Source of the DNA: G963701675 sp963701675
GTDB taxonomy: Bacteria > Planctomycetota > Planctomycetia > Gemmatales > Gemmataceae
NCBI GenBank assembly: GCA_963701675.1
Contig: OY969623.1
Location: 7,130,001-7,194,000, forward strand
Direction: 5' to 3'
DNA: 64,000 nt
Made by a program: the position numbers and the translations under genes. Shown here piece by piece: positions 60,498 through 64,000 of the stretch (within the stretch, counting starts at the first letter, position 1; each line of letters starts with the position of its first letter). The notes below the pieces were generated by a model. That model made no database searches, was not told the DNA's origin, and saw only the letters and a program-made list of their open reading frames with translations.

Positions 60498-61643
60498 ATG
60501 GCGCTCGCCGACTGGTTGCTTTACCTGTGGGTTTTCGCGCTGGGCGCCGTTGTCGGTAGCTTTCTCAACGTCTGCATCTATCGCCTGCCGCTAGAGAAAA
60601 GCATCATCTGGCCCGGCTCACACTGCGGGAACTGTTTCCAGCCCGTTCGCTGGTACGACAATATCCCGATGGTGAGCTACGCGCTCCTGCGCGGTCGTTG
60701 CCGAAAGTGCGGCGTCACCTTCTCGTTCCGATACTTCTTGATCGAGTTGCTCACGGCGCTGGGTTTCGTCGGATTATTCCATTTCGAAGTTATAGAGAAC
60801 CTACACGAACTGGATGCAAATGTACTTGGTGCCGACCGATTCTTGTACGGACGACTCGTTCTCTTCGGCTTCCACGCGGTGTTGCTTTCATTTTTGATCG
60901 TGGCGACATTTTGTGATTTGGATCATCAGATGATCCCGCTCCCGATAACGATAGCGGGCGCCATCACAGGCTTGATCGGCGCCTTGCTTTGGCCGTGGCC
61001 CTGGCCATACACGCCGGCAGAAGCCGCGGTGCGCAACGTTTTCGATTGGCGGCTGCAACCATTCGTACATGGCGTCTACCCGTGGCCCGTCTGGGGACCG
61101 CTTCCTGCGTGGCTGCGCCCGGGCGGCAACTGGCAGACCGGCTTGGCGACGGGACTGGCGGGGGCCTTCGCAGGCACCATGATGTTGCGCGGCATCCGCT
61201 TTCTGTTCGGCTTCGGCCGCGGCGGTGAATTAACCGAACCGGAGGACGCCGAAACGGCGCAGAAGAGCGGGTTGGCCCGCGCCTGGTCATGGTTAGGACG
61301 TGTCGGCGGCCGCGCGCTGGGCCTGGGGGACGCCGACGTGATGATGATGGCCGGCGCCTTCCTCGGCTGGCAAATGACCATCGTTGCGTTTTTCGTCGGC
61401 GTGATTCCCGGATTGGTCATGGGGCTGGGGCAAATGGCATTTCGCGGTAATCAACCATTTGCGTTCGGTCCCGCACTGGCGCTCGGCGTAATCCTCACGT
61501 GGCTCGGCTGGCCATGGATTGGTCCGCACGTGCAGATGCCGTTTTTCGACGGTACGTTAATGTTGATTGTCGGAGGCATGAGTTGCGTTTTCATGCTCGC
61601 TGCCGGCTACGGCATTCGTCTCATGCGACTTGTGCGCTCGTAG
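60498..61643 (+). CDS. prepilin peptidase (type IV leader peptidase, A24)
   Basis: A 381-residue membrane protease. The N-terminal FALGAVVGSFLNVCIYRLP (about 14-32) is the family start. The zinc-type Cys pairs are CGNCFQPVRWYDNIP and CRKCGVTFSFRYF. The catalytic Asp residues lie at FCDLDHQMIPLPITIA and GLGDADVMMMAGAFLGW. It cleaves prepilin leaders at the inner membrane and probably N-methylates them; the DUF1559 protein at 55 kb is a candidate substrate. Start ATG, 9 bp after aroK; about eight helices. It is longer than usual because of the WPWPWPYTP loop region. Confidence 0.92.
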   Translation: MALADWLLYLWVFALGAVVGSFLNVCIYRLPLEKSIIWPGSHCGNCFQPVRWYDNIPMVSYALLRGRCRKCGVTFSFRYFLIELLTALGFVGLFHFEVIENLHELDANVLGADRFLYGRLVLFGFHAVLLSFLIVATFCDLDHQMIPLPITIAGAITGLIGALLWPWPWPYTPAEAAVRNVFDWRLQPFVHGVYPWPVWGPLPAWLRPGGNWQTGLATGLAGAFAGTMMLRGIRFLFGFGRGGELTEPEDAETAQKSGLARAWSWLGRVGGRALGLGDADVMMMAGAFLGWQMTIVAFFVGVIPGLVMGLGQMAFRGNQPFAFGPALALGVILTWLGWPWIGPHVQMPFFDGTLMLIVGGMSCVFMLAAGYGIRLMRLVRS

Positions 61644-61653
61644 GGAACATCGC

Positions 61654-62267
61654 ATGTCTGCAATCGTCATCGTTGATTACGGCATGGGCAACTTGCGAAG
61701 CGTGCAGAAGGCGTTCGAGAAACTCGGACACGCCGCGGTCATTTCCGCCGATCCCATGCAAATCGGCGAAGCCGAGAAACTTGTCCTCCCCGGTGTCGGC
61801 GCGTTCGGTGACGCGATCTCCCGGCTTCGCGACGCCTGCCTCGTCGCGCCCATCCTCGAACACATCCATGCGGGCAAGCCGTTTTTGGGAATTTGCCTCG
61901 GCATGCAATTGTTATTCACAAGAAGCTTCGAAGGCGGAGAGCACGCGGGGCTAAGTGTATTCGAAGGCGATGTCGTCCGCTTCGCCGACCGGCCCGGACT
62001 CAAGGTGCCCCGCACATGGGCTGGAACCAAATCCGCATCCGAAAACCGGCGCCGATTTTCATGGAGGTTCCCGACGGATCGTTCGTGTACTTCGTACATT
62101 CGTATTACCCCGCACCGGCAGACCGGGGCATCGTCGCGACCGAAACGGATTATCCGGATCTGTTCGCATCGGCAGTGTGCCACGAGAACGTATTTGCGAC
62201 GCAGTTTCATCCGGAGAAGAGCCAGTCGGTAGGGTTGGCGATGCTGGAGAATTTCGCAGCACTGTAG
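61654..62267 (+). pseudogene. hisH: imidazole glycerol phosphate synthase glutaminase subunit, frameshifted
   Basis: N-part: IVIVDYGMGNLRSVQKAFEK and FLGICLGMQLLF with the catalytic Cys, running to about 62010. C-part in another frame: HMGWNQIRIRKPAPIF, FVHSYYPAP and FATQFHPEKSQS with the catalytic His. The join is at a CCCC run (gtgccccgcac), where one C seems missing. HisH supplies ammonia to HisF in histidine synthesis; HisF is not in the window. A housekeeping gene broken at a homopolymer points to a sequencing error. Start ATG 61654. Confidence 0.87.
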
Positions 62268-62303
62268 TCTGGAACCGCGCCGGGGAGCGGCTAGAATCCT
62301 GAT

Positions 62304-62795
62304 ATGCTCATCAGAAAACTTCGAGAACTGCATTCCGCTTGGCCGTTTCAGCCGTTCAGCATCTTTCTGACGGATGGCCGAATCCTCGCGATCGAGCATC
62401 CGGAGTTTCTCGCACTAACTCCGAAACGGCGCCGACTCATCGTCGCTACACCAGACGACGCTCATGAGGTAATCGAATTGGCTAACGTGATCGACGTGAA
62501 ACCGCGCCTTGATGTCGGCCAAAGGAATAACGGGATGCGGCCCAACGACGTCAAGGCTCAACTGAAGCGGCAACCATTTGTACCACTCCTCTTCCGACTT
62601 TCAAACGGCCGGGAGTGCGTGGTGCGTCACCCGGAACTGGTCATGGTCGGCCGTTCGTCGATCAACATCGGAACGCCCGCCGCCGACCTTCCGCCCGGGG
62701 TGTACGATACGTATGAAATCGTGTCGCTGCTTCACCTCGCGCAGATCGTTCCAATGCCTACGGCCCCGCCGACACAGAACGGCGAATCTGGATAG
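62304..62795 (+). CDS. hypothetical protein with a duplicated small domain
   Basis: A 163-residue protein made of two similar halves. Half 1: AWPFQPFSIFLTDGRILAIE, HPEFLALTP, then VIELANVIDVKP. Half 2: RQPFVPLLFRLSNGRECVVR, HPELVMVGR, then YEIVSLLHLAQIVPM. The shared pattern is PFxPxxxxLxxGRxxxxxHPExxxV, a domain I recognise as frequent in planctomycetes but cannot name. Function unknown; the fold is predicted beta-rich. A 290-bp gap with GGCCAC palindromes follows. Confidence 0.68.
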   Translation: MLIRKLRELHSAWPFQPFSIFLTDGRILAIEHPEFLALTPKRRRLIVATPDDAHEVIELANVIDVKPRLDVGQRNNGMRPNDVKAQLKRQPFVPLLFRLSNGRECVVRHPELVMVGRSSINIGTPAADLPPGVYDTYEIVSLLHLAQIVPMPTAPPTQNGESG

Positions 62796-62810
62796 GGCCT
62801 GACGCGGAAA

Positions 62811-62845
62811 AGTCCCTGGCCAATGGCCACGGTGTTGGCCATGAA
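62811..62845 (+). repeat. GGCCAC palindromic repeat, intergenic copy 3
   Basis: Reads agtccctggccaatggccac, then ggtgttggccatgaa. It shares its first 12 bases with the copy at 22625 and is inverted relative to copy 4. Confidence 0.6.
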
Positions 62846-62897
62846 CTCACGACATCGCAACTCCATCATTGTCAATGGTTTATGCTTCAGTTTCTTG

Positions 62898-62936
62898 AGT
62901 CCGTGGTCCGTGGCCACACTTACGTGGCCAGGAACT
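62898..62936 (-). repeat. GGCCAC palindromic repeat, intergenic copy 4
   Basis: On the minus strand: agttcctggccacgtaagtg, then tggccacggaccacggact. With copy 3 it makes an inverted pair about 50 bp apart, as in the SBBP gene. Confidence 0.6.
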
Positions 62937-63083
62937 CCCACGGCTGAAAGAGTGAAAAAAAAACGTCGCTGCTAAGCTTGGTTTCGAGTCTAAGTGGTTA
63001 ATATCGGGCGAAGGGATTCCGCGTTCGGTGTGCGCGCACACATTGTGTTGCACGGAACGTGAACGACCGGGCTTACCATGCAA

Positions 63084-64000
63084 TTAGATTCTCAGATTAA
63101 GCAGCCACTCGTACCCCGCAGAAACATTGTCCAACTGCAGATTTGAGTGAGTTGGACTGGTGTGTGGTTCACGCCGTCGAGGTGACGGCAACCTTGTTTT
63201 GTCGACTTGGCCCGGCGGCGCGGAGGCTGTGGCATCCGCCGGCGCGACGATCAAGGCAGTGCTCTCGCCATCTCGAACGCCGACTGATAGTGTCACTTCC
63301 TTGATGGGACCAGTATCTTCAAGGTCGCCAACACTTCGAGCCCGCGCTACGGCATCGGAGACGAAGTAATCCCAAGCCTTAGACGCTAGCGGCCTGCCTT
63401 GGAGCTCAAACGGAACTAGCGCGCTTCGTTCGTATCCGAGCGAGGGCGACCGTCCGTTCCCGGGTGACGGAATCGGTGATGGGTCGTCAAGAAAGCCGGA
63501 TAAGTTCACAGTTTCGTCGCCGACACCCGGAAGTAAAGCTGCCAGGTCCGCGAGGCTATACGGGCCCGGACCTGGCGAAAGGTGATAGAGTGGCTGGTCG
63601 TTTATGTAAACTTCAACGGCCGGAAACCCGTCCCAGGTACCTTCAAGAGTCCACGCGGGCTTCGGCGTCGAAATGTCGATGGTGACTTCAAAATCCCAAT
63701 CAATTGAAGGGGAATACCAGACGAATGGGTTGTTGGGCCCGTCAAACAGTCCCGTGTAGAGGCGCGCACGCACCGTTAGAGGCCCTACGCGCTCGACTTC
63801 AATCAACATGCCATCTGATGTCGCCTGATCCGTCGCGTTCCACAAATGACAGTCGTTAGCGATGCCATCCATATCGTTGCCGTTAATAACCTTGTCGCTT
63901 AAGGCATCTTTTGCGAATTGGAAGGTCCGGCCCGTCGCTTGGAACGCCGTGCCGCTAAGCCCGTCCGAATCGACTGATTCGCTCGGGATGAGAGAAATTC
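63084..64000 (-). CDS. partial hypothetical secreted-type protein (continues past the window)
   Basis: The frame is open from its stop at 63084 to the right edge, so the true start lies outside. The visible 305 residues include GTAFQATGRTFQFAKDALSD, DWDFEVTIDISTP, WDGFPAVEVYINDQPLY and PGPGPYSLADLAALLPG. It is acidic and beta-rich, without Cys-rich or membrane segments, and resembles extracellular planctomycete proteins with Ca-binding-like stretches. No named family recognised. An internal ATG at 63872 should not be taken as the start. Confidence 0.65.
   Translation of the reverse strand, partial: ISLIPSESVDSDGLSGTAFQATGRTFQFAKDALSDKVINGNDMDGIANDCHLWNATDQATSDGMLIEVERVGPLTVRARLYTGLFDGPNNPFVWYSPSIDWDFEVTIDISTPKPAWTLEGTWDGFPAVEVYINDQPLYHLSPGPGPYSLADLAALLPGVGDETVNLSGFLDDPSPIPSPGNGRSPSLGYERSALVPFELQGRPLASKAWDYFVSDAVARARSVGDLEDTGPIKEVTLSVGVRDGESTALIVAPADATASAPPGQVDKTRLPSPRRREPHTSPTHSNLQLDNVSAGYEWLLNLRI

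Overview
The window looks like a chromosomal stretch from a planctomycete (Planctomycetota, probably near Gemmatales/Pirellulales), judged by gene content alone. Indicators are a DUF1559 prepilin-like protein with a small lipoprotein coupled to it, a DUF3467 protein, large secreted proteins with delta-60, SBBP or BNR repeats, four proteins sharing an N-terminal motif close to RPxLExLExR (LEPR-XLL type), a Tat-dependent Gfo/Idh/MocA oxidoreductase, lpxB for an outer membrane, and an ECF sigma/anti-sigma pair. No rRNA, tRNA, CRISPR array or prophage was seen.

Layout. 0-9 kb: Gfo/Idh oxidoreductase, an orphan antitoxin-like gene, a GmrSD-like DUF262/DUF1524 nuclease, a delta-60 protein, a Ski2-like helicase and an SDR. 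9-25 kb: a frameshifted, catalytically degenerate subtilase-like protein, a CBS protein, a B3/B4 protein, a RAYT transposase beside REP-like palindromes, a TPR protein, an M14 carboxypeptidase, a 1169-aa BNR/PDZ protein and an SBBP protein. 25-32 kb: a second delta-60 protein, a broken regulator-like gene, an unrecognised three-gene cassette (peptidoglycan-binding-like module, possible clan-CD-like protein, 54-aa protein), a receiver-like protein, a PP2C phosphatase and an HDAC-like deacetylase. 32-43 kb: lpxB, a polytopic membrane protein, a secreted protein/anti-sigma/ECF sigma operon, then a patch of toxin-antitoxin genes that includes a truncated PIN toxin. 43-51 kb: an acyl-CoA carboxylase beta subunit, rpoN, recR-ybaB-dnaX with the small SRP RNA upstream of dnaX, and two cyclophilins. 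51-64 kb: a large membrane protein, the DUF1559 unit, an RmlD-like reductase, a ROK kinase, a fused aroD-aroE followed by aroK, a prepilin peptidase, hisH and a partial gene at the right edge.

How genes fit together. The prepilin peptidase at 60.5 kb is a plausible processing enzyme for the DUF1559 protein at 55 kb. recR, ybaB and dnaX form a tight replication/repair operon. aroDE and aroK overlap and supply consecutive shikimate steps. The ECF sigma, anti-sigma and secreted-protein genes are translationally coupled. RAYT and its 34-nt palindromes look like a REP-type system with a second pair of palindromes 9 kb away.

Caution. At least six conserved genes carry single-nucleotide frameshifts (subtilase-like, the 27.6-kb regulator-like gene, the 41.2-kb gene, DUF3467, ROK kinase, hisH). 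Two of these are housekeeping-type and some breaks sit at homopolymers, so sequencing or assembly indels are at least as likely as real pseudogenes. All functional calls come from reading translations and motifs; no database search was run.
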